Shown here one piece after another: positions 35,487-43,813 of a DNA stretch of 64,000 nt (its first letter is position 1; each line of letters opens with the position of its first letter). Source of the DNA: Paenibacillus tepidiphilus (GTDB lineage Bacteria; Bacillota; Bacilli; Paenibacillales; Paenibacillaceae); the NCBI RefSeq assembly GCF_008635795.1, contig NZ_VWRQ01000014.1, positions 1 through 64,000 of the forward strand. The letters run 5' to 3'. A program made the translations under genes and the position numbers. Below the pieces are notes generated by a model that did no database searches, had not been told where the DNA came from, and saw nothing but the letters and a program-made list of their open reading frames with translations.

Positions 35487-35497
35487 AGAAAGTCAAA
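35481..35497 (-). promoter_or_regulatory. CtsR operator
   Basis: AGTCAAAGAAAGTCAAA on the plus strand is a full match to the CtsR consensus RGTCAAA-NAN-RGTCAAA. It covers the clpP -35 box, as expected for repression relieved by heat. Confidence 0.9.
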
Positions 35498-35504
35498 CTT
35501 AGTT

Positions 35505-35534
35505 TCAAAAAAAAGAGCCATCTCATGGCTCTTT
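35505..35534 (-). terminator. Terminator of tRNA-Arg
   Basis: A 10 bp stem (35512-35521 with 35525-35534), followed on the minus strand by a run of eight T residues. Confidence 0.8.
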
Positions 35535-35583
35535 GGTTAATAACAATTATCGGCTGCTAAATTATGTACAAATGTGTAAATAA

Positions 35584-35658
35584 TGGCGCGCCCGCCAAGA
35601 ATCGAACTTGGATCTCAGGCTTCGGAGGCCTACGTCATATCCATTGGACCACGGGCGC
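35584..35658 (-). tRNA. tRNA-Arg (CCG)
   Basis: 75 nt on the minus strand, acceptor stem GCGCCCG/CGGGCGC, discriminator G, encoded CCA, anticodon loop CTCCGAA giving CCG. Confidence 0.95.
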
Positions 35659-35826
35659 AACAGAAATTATTATAATATACTTTTTATCGGAATGCAACAT
35701 TGTAATTAAGCCGTTAAATAAAATTCTTCGTCTCTTTTCTTTGGACAAGCTTACTGAAGCTGAGCCGTACCGGGTGACGGGGATGTATAAGATGAAAACG
35801 GGTGGTGAATTATACTCTCGGAAGAC

Positions 35827-35855
35827 TTGCACTCCGCGTGAGATTTGGGTAGAAT
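35827..35855 (+). promoter_or_regulatory. Sigma-A promoter of the cggR-glycolytic operon
   Basis: TTGCAC (35827-35832) and TAGAAT (35850-35855), spacer 17 bp. The predicted start point falls at the edge of the CggR operator. Confidence 0.8.
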
Positions 35856-35860
35856 ATGGG

Positions 35861-35896
35861 TGGGACTTAAAAAGTTAACCCGGGACATTTTGAGAC
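35861..35896 (+). promoter_or_regulatory. CggR operator
   Basis: TGGGAC-N6-AGTT-N4-CGGGAC-N6-AGAC reproduces the layout of the B. subtilis CggR operator (two direct half-sites, CGGGAC-N6-TGTC, spaced by 4). It lies just downstream of the promoter, so binding would block elongation or escape until fructose-1,6-bisphosphate is bound. Confidence 0.9.
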
Positions 35897-35941
35897 CACG
35901 AACAAGGGAATAGAGAAAGACGAAGTTGCAGGAGTGAAAGC

Positions 35942-36994
35942 ATGCGTAATTTATTGGAAATCCAAAAGCAGCTTCTGCCTGATCTCATGGAAACCCTTAA
36001 GAGACGGTACACGATTCTACATCAGATCATGCTCTCCGATATTATCGGGCGCAGGACGCTGGCAGCATCGCTGGATATGACCGAGCGTGTGCTGCGCGCC
36101 GAGACGGATCTTCTGAAATCGCAAGGGCTTATTGAGATCGAAAGTGTCGGCATGCGTATCAGCGATGCCGGGCGCAGGCTGTTAGACCTGCTGGAGCCGA
36201 TCGCCAAGAGCCTGTTTGGCCTGGATGATCTGGAAGAGAAGATCCGCACCACGTATAGTTTAAGCAAAGTTATTGTAGTCCCCGGCGATTGCGAGACTTC
36301 GCCGTTTACGAAGCGGGAATTGGGGCGCGCAGGCGCCAGGGCACTGCTGGGAGTGCTGCACGGGAACGATACCGTTGCCGTGACAGGAGGAACAACGCTG
36401 GCCGAAGTAGCCGATCAGCTAACGCCTCCGCTGTCCTTGTCCTATAAGAGCGCATGGTTTGTACCGGCGCGCGGCGGACTGGGAGAGAGCATGGAAATTC
36501 AGGCCAACACAATCGCTTCGACCATGGCCAAACGGCTTGGCGCCAACTACCGGCTGCTGCATGTGCCGGATCTGCTCGGCGAAGATGCCTATCAGTCGCT
36601 GGCGATGGACGTTAACATCGGAGAGATTGTCCAGATTATCCGCAAATCCCGTATTATCGTACATGGCATCGGGGATGCCTTGGAGATGACCAGGCGCCGC
36701 AGGCTGGATGAGACTACAGTGGCCGAGATCCAGGGTGAAGGTGCGGTGGCCGAATCGTTCGGTTATTATTTTAATGAAGAAGGCCAGGTTGTCCATACGA
36801 TGCTGACGATGGGTCTGCGGCTTGAAGATATTGTCCGCACCGAGGTCGTCATCGGCATAGCCGGCGGCAAGCGCAAGGCCAAGGCCATTCACGCTATGCT
36901 GCGCTTCGGCCAGGAGGACATTCTCGTCATTGATGAGGCGGCCGCTGTCGAAATCGGCAAAGAAATCGACAAGCAGCTACAGCAAGTGCTATAG
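35942..36994 (+). CDS. cggR: Central glycolytic genes repressor
   Basis: 350 residues, SorC/DeoR-type sugar-binding regulator. An N-terminal winged helix occupies about 20-80. The effector domain carries VAVTGGTTLAEVADQL and ends GIAGGKRKAKAIHAMLR. It represses its own operon; fructose-1,6-bisphosphate relieves this in B. subtilis. GCAGGAG precedes the ATG. It is the first gene, 116 nt before gap. Confidence 0.96.
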   Translation: MRNLLEIQKQLLPDLMETLKRRYTILHQIMLSDIIGRRTLAASLDMTERVLRAETDLLKSQGLIEIESVGMRISDAGRRLLDLLEPIAKSLFGLDDLEEKIRTTYSLSKVIVVPGDCETSPFTKRELGRAGARALLGVLHGNDTVAVTGGTTLAEVADQLTPPLSLSYKSAWFVPARGGLGESMEIQANTIASTMAKRLGANYRLLHVPDLLGEDAYQSLAMDVNIGEIVQIIRKSRIIVHGIGDALEMTRRRRLDETTVAEIQGEGAVAESFGYYFNEEGQVVHTMLTMGLRLEDIVRTEVVIGIAGGKRKAKAIHAMLRFGQEDILVIDEAAAVEIGKEIDKQLQQVL

Positions 36995-37110
36995 ATCCCA
37001 GATTATGGGGAGCAATCGCTGATATTATGCATTATACTTAACATGTTGTCTTGACGGGCCTAATCCGCCGGTCTTGAATAAATAAAACGAAATCTAGGAG
37101 GAACTATTCA

Positions 37111-38121
37111 ATGAGTGTAAAAGTTGGTATTAATGGTTTTGGTCGTATTGGACGCCTCGCATTCCGTCGTATTCAAAATGTAGAAGGTATCGAAGTGGTG
37201 GCCATCAATGACCTGACTGACGCTAAGATGCTCGCTCATTTGCTTAAATATGATACAACTCAAGGTAAATTCCAGGGAGACGTTGAAGTTCATGACGGCT
37301 TCTTCAAAGTAAACGGCAAGGAAGTAAAAGTTCTGGCTAACCGCAACCCTGAAGAACTGCCATGGGGCGACCTGGGCGTTGACATCGTTCTGGAATGCAC
37401 AGGCTTCTTCACAACTAAAGAAGCAGCTGAGAAGCACCTCAAAGGCGGAGCTAAGAAAGTAGTTATCTCTGCTCCAGCTACAGGCGACATGAAGACTGTT
37501 GTATACAATGTCAACCATGACATTCTCGACGGTTCTGAAACTGTAATCTCCGGCGCATCTTGCACAACGAACTGCCTGGCTCCTATGGCTAAAGTTCTGA
37601 ACGACAAGTTCGGTATCGTAGAAGGCCTGATGACTACAATCCACGCTTACACTGGCGACCAGAACACACTGGATGCTCCACATGCCAAAGGCGACTTCAG
37701 ACGCGCACGTGCCGCTGCTGAGAACATCATCCCTAACACTACAGGTGCTGCTAAAGCCATCGGCCTGGTTATCCCTGAGCTGAAAGGCAAGCTGGACGGC
37801 GCTGCTCAACGTGTGCCTGTACCAACAGGTTCCCTGACTGAGCTGGTTACTGTTCTGAACAAGAGCGTAACTGCAGAAGAAATCAATGCAGCCATGAAGG
37901 AAGCTTCCGATCCGGAAACTTACGGCTACACTGAAGACGAAATCGTATCCTCCGACATCAAGGGTATCACTTTCGGTTCCCTGTTCGATGCTACTCAAAC
38001 TAAAGTGCTGACTGTTGGCGACAAACAACTGGTTAAGACTGTTGCTTGGTACGACAACGAAATGTCCTACACTGCACAGCTGGTTCGCACTTTGGAACAC
38101 TTCGCAAAACTGGCTAAGTAA
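37111..38121 (+). CDS. gapA: Glyceraldehyde-3-phosphate dehydrogenase, glycolytic
   Basis: 336 residues. NAD-binding GFGRIGR at 9-15, and nucleophile Cys151 in SCTTNC, with its partner histidine further on. Linkage to cggR and pgk indicates the NAD-dependent glycolytic type rather than the gluconeogenic GapB. It is preceded by CTAGGAGGAA, with strongly biased codon use. A TTGACG at 37051 with a weak TTGAAT could be an extra promoter. A hairpin at 38149 separates it from pgk. Confidence 0.97.
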   Translation: MSVKVGINGFGRIGRLAFRRIQNVEGIEVVAINDLTDAKMLAHLLKYDTTQGKFQGDVEVHDGFFKVNGKEVKVLANRNPEELPWGDLGVDIVLECTGFFTTKEAAEKHLKGGAKKVVISAPATGDMKTVVYNVNHDILDGSETVISGASCTTNCLAPMAKVLNDKFGIVEGLMTTIHAYTGDQNTLDAPHAKGDFRRARAAAENIIPNTTGAAKAIGLVIPELKGKLDGAAQRVPVPTGSLTELVTVLNKSVTAEEINAAMKEASDPETYGYTEDEIVSSDIKGITFGSLFDATQTKVLTVGDKQLVKTVAWYDNEMSYTAQLVRTLEHFAKLAK

Positions 38122-38148
38122 TAACGATTGCCTATAAGCAGCATCTAT

Positions 38149-38184
38149 AGAGCGGAAACAGAAATTCCTTGTTTCCGCTCTTTC
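38149..38184 (+). terminator. Partial terminator or mRNA-stability hairpin between gap and pgk
   Basis: A perfect 12 bp stem (38149-38160 with 38170-38181), 9 nt loop, followed by only three T residues. Likely an attenuator or processing and stability element rather than a full stop. Confidence 0.6.
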
Positions 38185-38231
38185 TGAATGGATTCGTAAG
38201 AAACCAATTTGGGTGTGGAGGATATATAATC

Positions 38232-39413
38232 ATGAACAAAAAAAGTGTGCGTGATGTAGAAGTTAAAGGCAAACGCGTATTCGTGCGCGTGGATTTCAAC
38301 GTGCCGGTAGAAGACGGTAAAATCACCGACGATACCCGTATCCGTGAAACCCTGCCAACCATTAAGTACCTGATCGAGAACGGCGCAAAAATCATCCTGG
38401 CCAGCCATATGGGACGTCCAAAGGGTCAATTCGTTGATTCCATGCGTCTTACAGGTGCTGCTGAACGTCTCTCCGAGCTGCTCGGCAAGCCGGTAGCCAA
38501 GGCTGATGAAGCCATCGGCGAAGCGGTTAAAGCGCAGATCGCTGAACTGAACGAAGGCGACGTATTGGTGCTGGAGAATGTCCGCTTCTACCCTGGGGAA
38601 GAGAAGAACGATCCGGAGCTGGCGAAGCAATTCGCCGAGCTGGCTGATCTGTTCGTCAACGATGCATTCGGCGCGGCTCATCGTGCGCATGCTTCGACAG
38701 AAGGCATTGCCCACCATCTGCCGGCAGTATCCGGTCTCCTGATGGAGAAGGAACTGTCCGTACTGGGCAAAGCTCTTTCGAACCCTGAGCGTCCGTTCAC
38801 TGCCATCATCGGCGGTTCCAAGGTTAAGGACAAGATTGACGTCATCAACAACCTGCTCACTTTGGCTGACAACGTATTGATCGGCGGCGGCCTTTCCTAT
38901 ACATTCACCAAAGCTCAAGGCCATGAAATCGGCGAATCCCTAGTGGACAACGAGAAGCTCGACGTTGCTCTCGGATTCATCGAGAAAGCCAAGGAGCTGG
39001 GCAAGAACTTCCTGCTTCCTGTTGACGTAGTGGTTGCCGACAAGTTCGGTGCCGATGCCAACACCAAGATTGTAGACGTAACTGAAATTCCTGCAGACTG
39101 GCAGGGTCTGGACATCGGTCCTAAGACTCGTGAGCTGTATGCCGACGTGATCAAAAACTCCAAATTGGTTGTCTGGAATGGACCAATGGGCGTATTTGAA
39201 ATCGACATCTTTGCCGAAGGCACCAAGGCAGTAGCGCAGGCTTGCGCAACGACCGAAGGTTACACTGTTATCGGCGGCGGCGATTCCGCGGCTGCTGCAG
39301 AGAAATTCCAGCTGGCCGACCAAATGGATCATATCTCCACCGGCGGCGGCGCATCCCTCGAATTCATGGAAGGCAAAGCACTTCCTGGCGTAGTGGCACT
39401 GAACGACAAGTAA
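38232..39413 (+). CDS. pgk: Phosphoglycerate kinase
   Basis: 393 residues. Substrate-binding RVDFNVP and SHMGRP are near the N-terminus, with the nucleotide-binding GGGDSAAA near the C-terminus. It makes ATP from 1,3-bisphosphoglycerate. GTGGAGG lies 11 nt before ATG 38232; the open frame from 38169 includes the gap-pgk hairpin and is not used. Confidence 0.97.
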   Translation: MNKKSVRDVEVKGKRVFVRVDFNVPVEDGKITDDTRIRETLPTIKYLIENGAKIILASHMGRPKGQFVDSMRLTGAAERLSELLGKPVAKADEAIGEAVKAQIAELNEGDVLVLENVRFYPGEEKNDPELAKQFAELADLFVNDAFGAAHRAHASTEGIAHHLPAVSGLLMEKELSVLGKALSNPERPFTAIIGGSKVKDKIDVINNLLTLADNVLIGGGLSYTFTKAQGHEIGESLVDNEKLDVALGFIEKAKELGKNFLLPVDVVVADKFGADANTKIVDVTEIPADWQGLDIGPKTRELYADVIKNSKLVVWNGPMGVFEIDIFAEGTKAVAQACATTEGYTVIGGGDSAAAAEKFQLADQMDHISTGGGASLEFMEGKALPGVVALNDK

Positions 39414-39438
39414 GACCAGAAGGAGGCAATGCAAGACT

Positions 39439-40194
39439 ATGAGTAGAACCCCAATTATCGCCGGTAACTGGAAGATGTTCAAAACCGTACCGGAAGCCGA
39501 AAGCTTCATCGCCGAAGTTAAAGGTGCGGCTGAAGTAGAAGGCGTGGAAACCGTAATTTGCGCACCGTTCACAAACCTGCCGGCACTTACAGCAGCTGTG
39601 AAGGGCACAACAATCAAAATTGGTGCACAAAATCTGCACTTTGAAGATAATGGTGCATACACAGGCGAAATCAGCGGTGTAATGCTGAAGGACCTGGGCG
39701 TAGAGTATGTTATCATTGGACACTCCGAGCGCCGGGCGTACTTCGCGGAAACTGACGAAATCGTCAACAAGAAAATGCATGCGGCATTCCGTCACGGCAT
39801 CACACCGATTGTCTGTGTAGGCGAAAAGCTCGAAGAGCGCGAAGCTGATCAGACCAAAGATGTGTGCAAGGTGCAAACCGAAGCTGCTTTTGCAGGTCTG
39901 AGCGCTGAACAGGCTGCACAGGTAGTTATCGCTTATGAGCCTATTTGGGCCATCGGCACTGGCAAGTCCTCGACTTCCCAGGATGCCAATGAGGTTATTG
40001 CTTACATCCGTACGCTGGTTAAGGGTCTGTACGATCAAGCAACCGCGGATGCTGTCCGTATCCAGTACGGCGGCAGCGTGAAGCCTGAGAACGTAACGGA
40101 GTATATGAGTCAAAGCGACATCGACGGCGCGCTCGTCGGCGGTGCCAGCCTGCAGCCTGCTTCCTTCGTTTCACTCGTTGAGGGGGCGAAGTAA
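39439..40194 (+). CDS. tpiA: Triosephosphate isomerase
   Basis: 251 residues. NWKMFK at the N-terminus with the catalytic lysine, GHSERR with the catalytic histidine, and AYEPIWAIGTGKS with the catalytic glutamate. AGAAGGAGG upstream; gpmI starts one base after its stop. Confidence 0.97.
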   Translation: MSRTPIIAGNWKMFKTVPEAESFIAEVKGAAEVEGVETVICAPFTNLPALTAAVKGTTIKIGAQNLHFEDNGAYTGEISGVMLKDLGVEYVIIGHSERRAYFAETDEIVNKKMHAAFRHGITPIVCVGEKLEEREADQTKDVCKVQTEAAFAGLSAEQAAQVVIAYEPIWAIGTGKSSTSQDANEVIAYIRTLVKGLYDQATADAVRIQYGGSVKPENVTEYMSQSDIDGALVGGASLQPASFVSLVEGAK

Positions 40195-40195
40195 G

Positions 40196-41740
40196 ATGGC
40201 AGCACCAAGACCGGTAGCCCTGATCATCATGGACGGATTCGGGCTGCGCAACACGGATGAAGGCAACGCCGTTGCCCAAGCCAACAAACCGAACTACGAC
40301 CGTTACCTGAAGCAATATCCGAACACTACACTTACCGCGAGCGGTGAAGCTGTAGGTCTGCCTGAAGGACAAATGGGCAACTCCGAAGTAGGTCACCTGA
40401 ATATCGGTGCAGGCCGCATTGTATACCAGGACCTGACCCGTATCGACAAGTCGATCCGCGACGGAGAGTTCTTTGATAACGAAACGCTCGTCGCTGCGGT
40501 GAGAAATGCCAAATCGACCGGTAAAAAGCTGCACCTGTACGCGCTTGTCTCTGACGGCGGGGTGCACAGCCACATCAATCACCTGTTCGCAATGCTGGAT
40601 CTGGCCAAGAAAGAAGATATGCCTGAAGTATTCATTCATGCCTTCATGGACGGCCGGGACGTACCTCCGGACAGCGGACAGAAGTTTGTCCAAGCGCTGA
40701 TCGCGAAGATTGAAGAAGTGGGCGTAGGCACTATCGCTACCGTATCCGGCCGTTACTACGCGATGGACCGCGACAAACGCTGGGAGCGTGTAGAGAAGGC
40801 TTACCGCGCCATGGTTTACGGCGAAGGCCCGAAATATACCGACGCACTGCAGGCCATTACTGCTTCTTACCAGAATTCAGTGTATGATGAATTTGTTGAG
40901 CCAAGCGTAATTGTCGACAATGAAGGTAACCCGGTAACGAAAGTGGAAAGCGGCGATTCCGTCGTGTTCCTCAACTTCCGTCCGGACCGTGCCATTCAGC
41001 TGTCGCAGGTGTTCACCAACTCGGACTTCCGCGGTTTTGACCGTGGGCCGTTGTTCCCGCAGAATCTGCATTTTGTATGCTTGACCACCTTCAGTGAGAC
41101 TGTTCAGGGGTATGTGGCTTATTCGCCGAAGAACCTGGACAATACGCTGGGCGAAGTGCTGGTACAGCAGAACAAGAAGCAGCTGCGCATTGCGGAGACC
41201 GAAAAGTATCCGCATGTTACCTTCTTCTTCAGCGGCGGACGCGATGAGGAGCTGCCGGGTGAAACCCGCATCCTGATCAACTCGCCGAAAGTGGCAACCT
41301 ATGACCTCAAGCCTGAGATGAGCGCATACGAAGTGGCGGCGGCCTGCGTAGCGGAAATCGAAGCTGAGAGACAGGATGCCATCATCCTCAACTTTGCCAA
41401 TCCTGATATGGTAGGCCATTCCGGTATGCTGGAGCCTACAATCAAGGCGGTTGAAGTGACCGATGAGTGTGTAGGCAAGGTTGTTGACGCTGTTGTCGCC
41501 AAGGGCGGCGTAGCGATCATCATTGCCGACCACGGCAACGCCGATATGGTATTCGACGAGGAAGGCCGTCCGTTTACGGCGCATACGACCAATCCGGTTC
41601 CGTTCATCGTCACCAGCGAGAACGTGGTTCTGCGTGAGTCCGGCATTCTTGCCGATGTAGCCCCAACCATTCTTGATCTGATGGGACTTCCGCAGCCTGC
41701 GGAAATGACCGGCCAATCCATGATTGCCAGCCGTAAATAA
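40196..41740 (+). CDS. gpmI: Phosphoglycerate mutase, cofactor-independent
   Basis: 514 residues, the manganese-dependent alkaline-phosphatase-like family. Metal site MDGFG at 12-16, phospho-acceptor Ser63 in GQMGNSEVGH, and later metal ligands in DHGNAD. Activity of the Bacillus enzyme is pH-sensitive and matters during sporulation. The ATG at 40196 is used; the longer frame from 40142 lies inside tpiA. Confidence 0.97.
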   Translation: MAAPRPVALIIMDGFGLRNTDEGNAVAQANKPNYDRYLKQYPNTTLTASGEAVGLPEGQMGNSEVGHLNIGAGRIVYQDLTRIDKSIRDGEFFDNETLVAAVRNAKSTGKKLHLYALVSDGGVHSHINHLFAMLDLAKKEDMPEVFIHAFMDGRDVPPDSGQKFVQALIAKIEEVGVGTIATVSGRYYAMDRDKRWERVEKAYRAMVYGEGPKYTDALQAITASYQNSVYDEFVEPSVIVDNEGNPVTKVESGDSVVFLNFRPDRAIQLSQVFTNSDFRGFDRGPLFPQNLHFVCLTTFSETVQGYVAYSPKNLDNTLGEVLVQQNKKQLRIAETEKYPHVTFFFSGGRDEELPGETRILINSPKVATYDLKPEMSAYEVAAACVAEIEAERQDAIILNFANPDMVGHSGMLEPTIKAVEVTDECVGKVVDAVVAKGGVAIIIADHGNADMVFDEEGRPFTAHTTNPVPFIVTSENVVLRESGILADVAPTILDLMGLPQPAEMTGQSMIASRK

Positions 41741-41799
41741 TGGAAACAGCTATACTTAAGGTACAACCCAAATCAAACGTTTAAAGGAGATTAACTTAC

Positions 41800-43086
41800 A
41801 TGACTATTATTTCTGATGTGTATGCACGCGAAGTCCTTGACTCCCGCGGTAACCCTACTGTAGAGGTTGACGTTTACCTGGAATCCGGCGCTAAAGGCCG
41901 CGCTATCGTTCCTTCCGGTGCTTCCACTGGCGCTCATGAAGCTGTAGAGCTTCGTGACGGCGACAAATCCCGTTACATGGGCAAAGGCGTTCTGAAAGCT
42001 GTTGAGAACGTAAACGAAATCATCGCTCCAGAAGTAATCGGTATGGACGCTCTTGACCAAGTGGGCATCGACAAGCTGATGATCACGCTGGACGGAACTC
42101 CTAACAAAGGCAAGCTGGGCGCTAACGCAATCCTGGCTGTATCCATGGCAGTAGCTCGCGCAGCTGCAGCAGCTCTGGATATTCCTTTGTACGTATACCT
42201 GGGCGGATTCAACGCTAAAGCACTGCCAGTACCAATGATGAACATCATCAACGGTGGTGAGCATGCCGACAACAACATCGACGTTCAAGAGTTCATGGTT
42301 CTGCCAGTAGGCGCTCCAAGCTTCAAAGAAGCTCTGCGTACAGGTGCTGAAATCTTCCACAACCTGAAATCCGTACTGCAGTCCAAAGGCCTGAACACAG
42401 CTGTAGGTGACGAAGGCGGCTTCGCTCCTAACCTTGGTTCCAACGAAGAAGCAATCACTACAATCATCGAAGCGATCGAAAAAGCCGGTTACAAACCAGG
42501 CGTTGACGTATTCCTGGGTATGGACGTTGCTTCCACTGAGTTCTACAAAGATGGCAAGTACACACTTGCTGGCGAAGGCAAATCCTACACTTCCGCTGAG
42601 TATGTTGACCTGCTGGCTTCCTGGGTTGAGAAGTACCCAATCATCACCATCGAAGACGGTATGTCCGAAGACGACTGGGAAGGCTGGAAGCTGCTCACTG
42701 AAAAATTGGGCGACAAAGTTCAATTGGTTGGTGACGACCTGTTCGTTACTAACACTGAGCGTCTTGCTACAGGTATCGAAAAAGGTATCGGTAACTCCAT
42801 CCTGGTTAAGGTTAACCAGATTGGTACACTGACTGAAACTTTCGATGCTATCGAAATGGCTAAACGTGCCGGCTACACTGCTGTTATCTCCCACCGTTCC
42901 GGTGAGTCCGAAGACAGCACCATCGCTGACATCGCTGTTGCTACCAACGCTGGCCAGATCAAAACGGGTGCTCCTTCCCGTACAGACCGTGTTGCCAAGT
43001 ACAACCAATTGCTTCGCATCGAAGACGAACTGGGTGAACTGGCTCAATACAACGGCCTGAAATCCTTCTACAACCTCAAAAGATAA
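41800..43086 (+). CDS. eno: Enolase
   Basis: 428 residues. Conserved blocks SGASTGAHEA, EGGFAPN-type GDEGGFAPN, and the signature SHRSGESEDSTIADIAV are all present. Final gene of the glycolytic operon, with AAAGGAG upstream and a strong terminator downstream. Codon use is highly biased. Confidence 0.98.
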   Translation: MTIISDVYAREVLDSRGNPTVEVDVYLESGAKGRAIVPSGASTGAHEAVELRDGDKSRYMGKGVLKAVENVNEIIAPEVIGMDALDQVGIDKLMITLDGTPNKGKLGANAILAVSMAVARAAAAALDIPLYVYLGGFNAKALPVPMMNIINGGEHADNNIDVQEFMVLPVGAPSFKEALRTGAEIFHNLKSVLQSKGLNTAVGDEGGFAPNLGSNEEAITTIIEAIEKAGYKPGVDVFLGMDVASTEFYKDGKYTLAGEGKSYTSAEYVDLLASWVEKYPIITIEDGMSEDDWEGWKLLTEKLGDKVQLVGDDLFVTNTERLATGIEKGIGNSILVKVNQIGTLTETFDAIEMAKRAGYTAVISHRSGESEDSTIADIAVATNAGQIKTGAPSRTDRVAKYNQLLRIEDELGELAQYNGLKSFYNLKR

Positions 43087-43104
43087 GAAGTAAGCCGATA
43101 ACGG

Positions 43105-43142
43105 ACACCCCGCAGCCATGCGTATGGCTGCGGGGTGTTTTT
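43105..43142 (+). terminator. Strong terminator of the glycolytic operon
   Basis: A perfect 15 bp stem (43105-43119 with 43124-43138), 4 nt loop, then TTTTT. Confidence 0.95.
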
Positions 43143-43164
43143 GTGTAACCACAGGCAAGAAATA

Positions 43165-43193
43165 TTGTACTCCTTGCAGGTATGTGATATACT
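43165..43193 (+). promoter_or_regulatory. Sigma-A promoter of secG
   Basis: TTGTAC (43165-43170) and TATACT (43188-43193), spacer 17 bp, 74 nt before secG. Confidence 0.72.
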
Positions 43194-43267
43194 AAGAATG
43201 CTGTTTATGAGACGAGAACTCTATTTTAGTATAGATAGCGATGCTCGCACGTAGGAGGTGGAAGTGA

Positions 43268-43501
43268 ATGGATATCTTTTTGAAAATTGTGCTTCTTATT
43301 TTTGCCGTAGGCCTGATTGCGGTCGTTCTTCTGCAGAAAGGGAAAAGCGCGGGTCTCTCCGGTGCCATCTCCGGCGGTGCTGAGCATCTTTTTGGCAAGA
43401 CCAAGGCGCGTGGTATGGAGCTTGTGCTGCAGCGTGTAACGGTTGGACTTGCAGCTGGCTTCTTCATTATGTCGATTGTCGTAGCCATTTTTGTAGATTA
43501 A
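43268..43501 (+). CDS. secG: Preprotein translocase subunit SecG
   Basis: 77 residues with two membrane segments (about 3-21 and 53-75) joined by a short glycine-rich loop (SAGLSGAISGGAEHLFG). Accessory subunit of SecYEG. GTAGGAGGTG precedes the ATG. The secG-rnr-smpB-ssrA order is conserved in Bacillales. Confidence 0.95.
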   Translation: MDIFLKIVLLIFAVGLIAVVLLQKGKSAGLSGAISGGAEHLFGKTKARGMELVLQRVTVGLAAGFFIMSIVVAIFVD

Positions 43502-43512
43502 TTGTAGCTGTT

Positions 43513-43556
43513 AAGCCTTCGCCTCATTCGATTCCGGATGGGGTGGGGGCTTTTTT
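43513..43556 (+). terminator. Terminator after secG
   Basis: A 15 bp stem rich in G-T pairs (43513-43527 with 43538-43552), then a run of T. Confidence 0.7.
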
Positions 43557-43813
43557 GATGGCTGAGGACCCCTGCAAAGTGTTTGGCTTGGCTGTTAGGC
43601 CCGGCTTCGCTTTGCGGGGTTGTTTTATATATGGGCCATGATAGGAGCTTTAGCGGCGGTTTATTGACTTGCAGGGATGCAAGGGATTGATTTCGTGTAT
43701 ACTAGGGTATGAGTATAGAGAGGTAATATTTGCTTGAGGAGCAACAGAAGACGAGGCAATACATATCATTGCCGGCAGCCGGAAGTGGCTGCGAAAGGGC
43801 CGAGGTGAAGAGA

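Noticed and set aside
35564..35878. Plus-strand frame of 104 codons upstream of cggR
   Set aside because: It overlaps tRNA-Arg on the other strand and the cggR promoter; no ribosome site.
41791..43158. Minus-strand frame of 455 codons opposite eno
   Set aside because: Long shadow frame caused by the strong codon bias of enolase.
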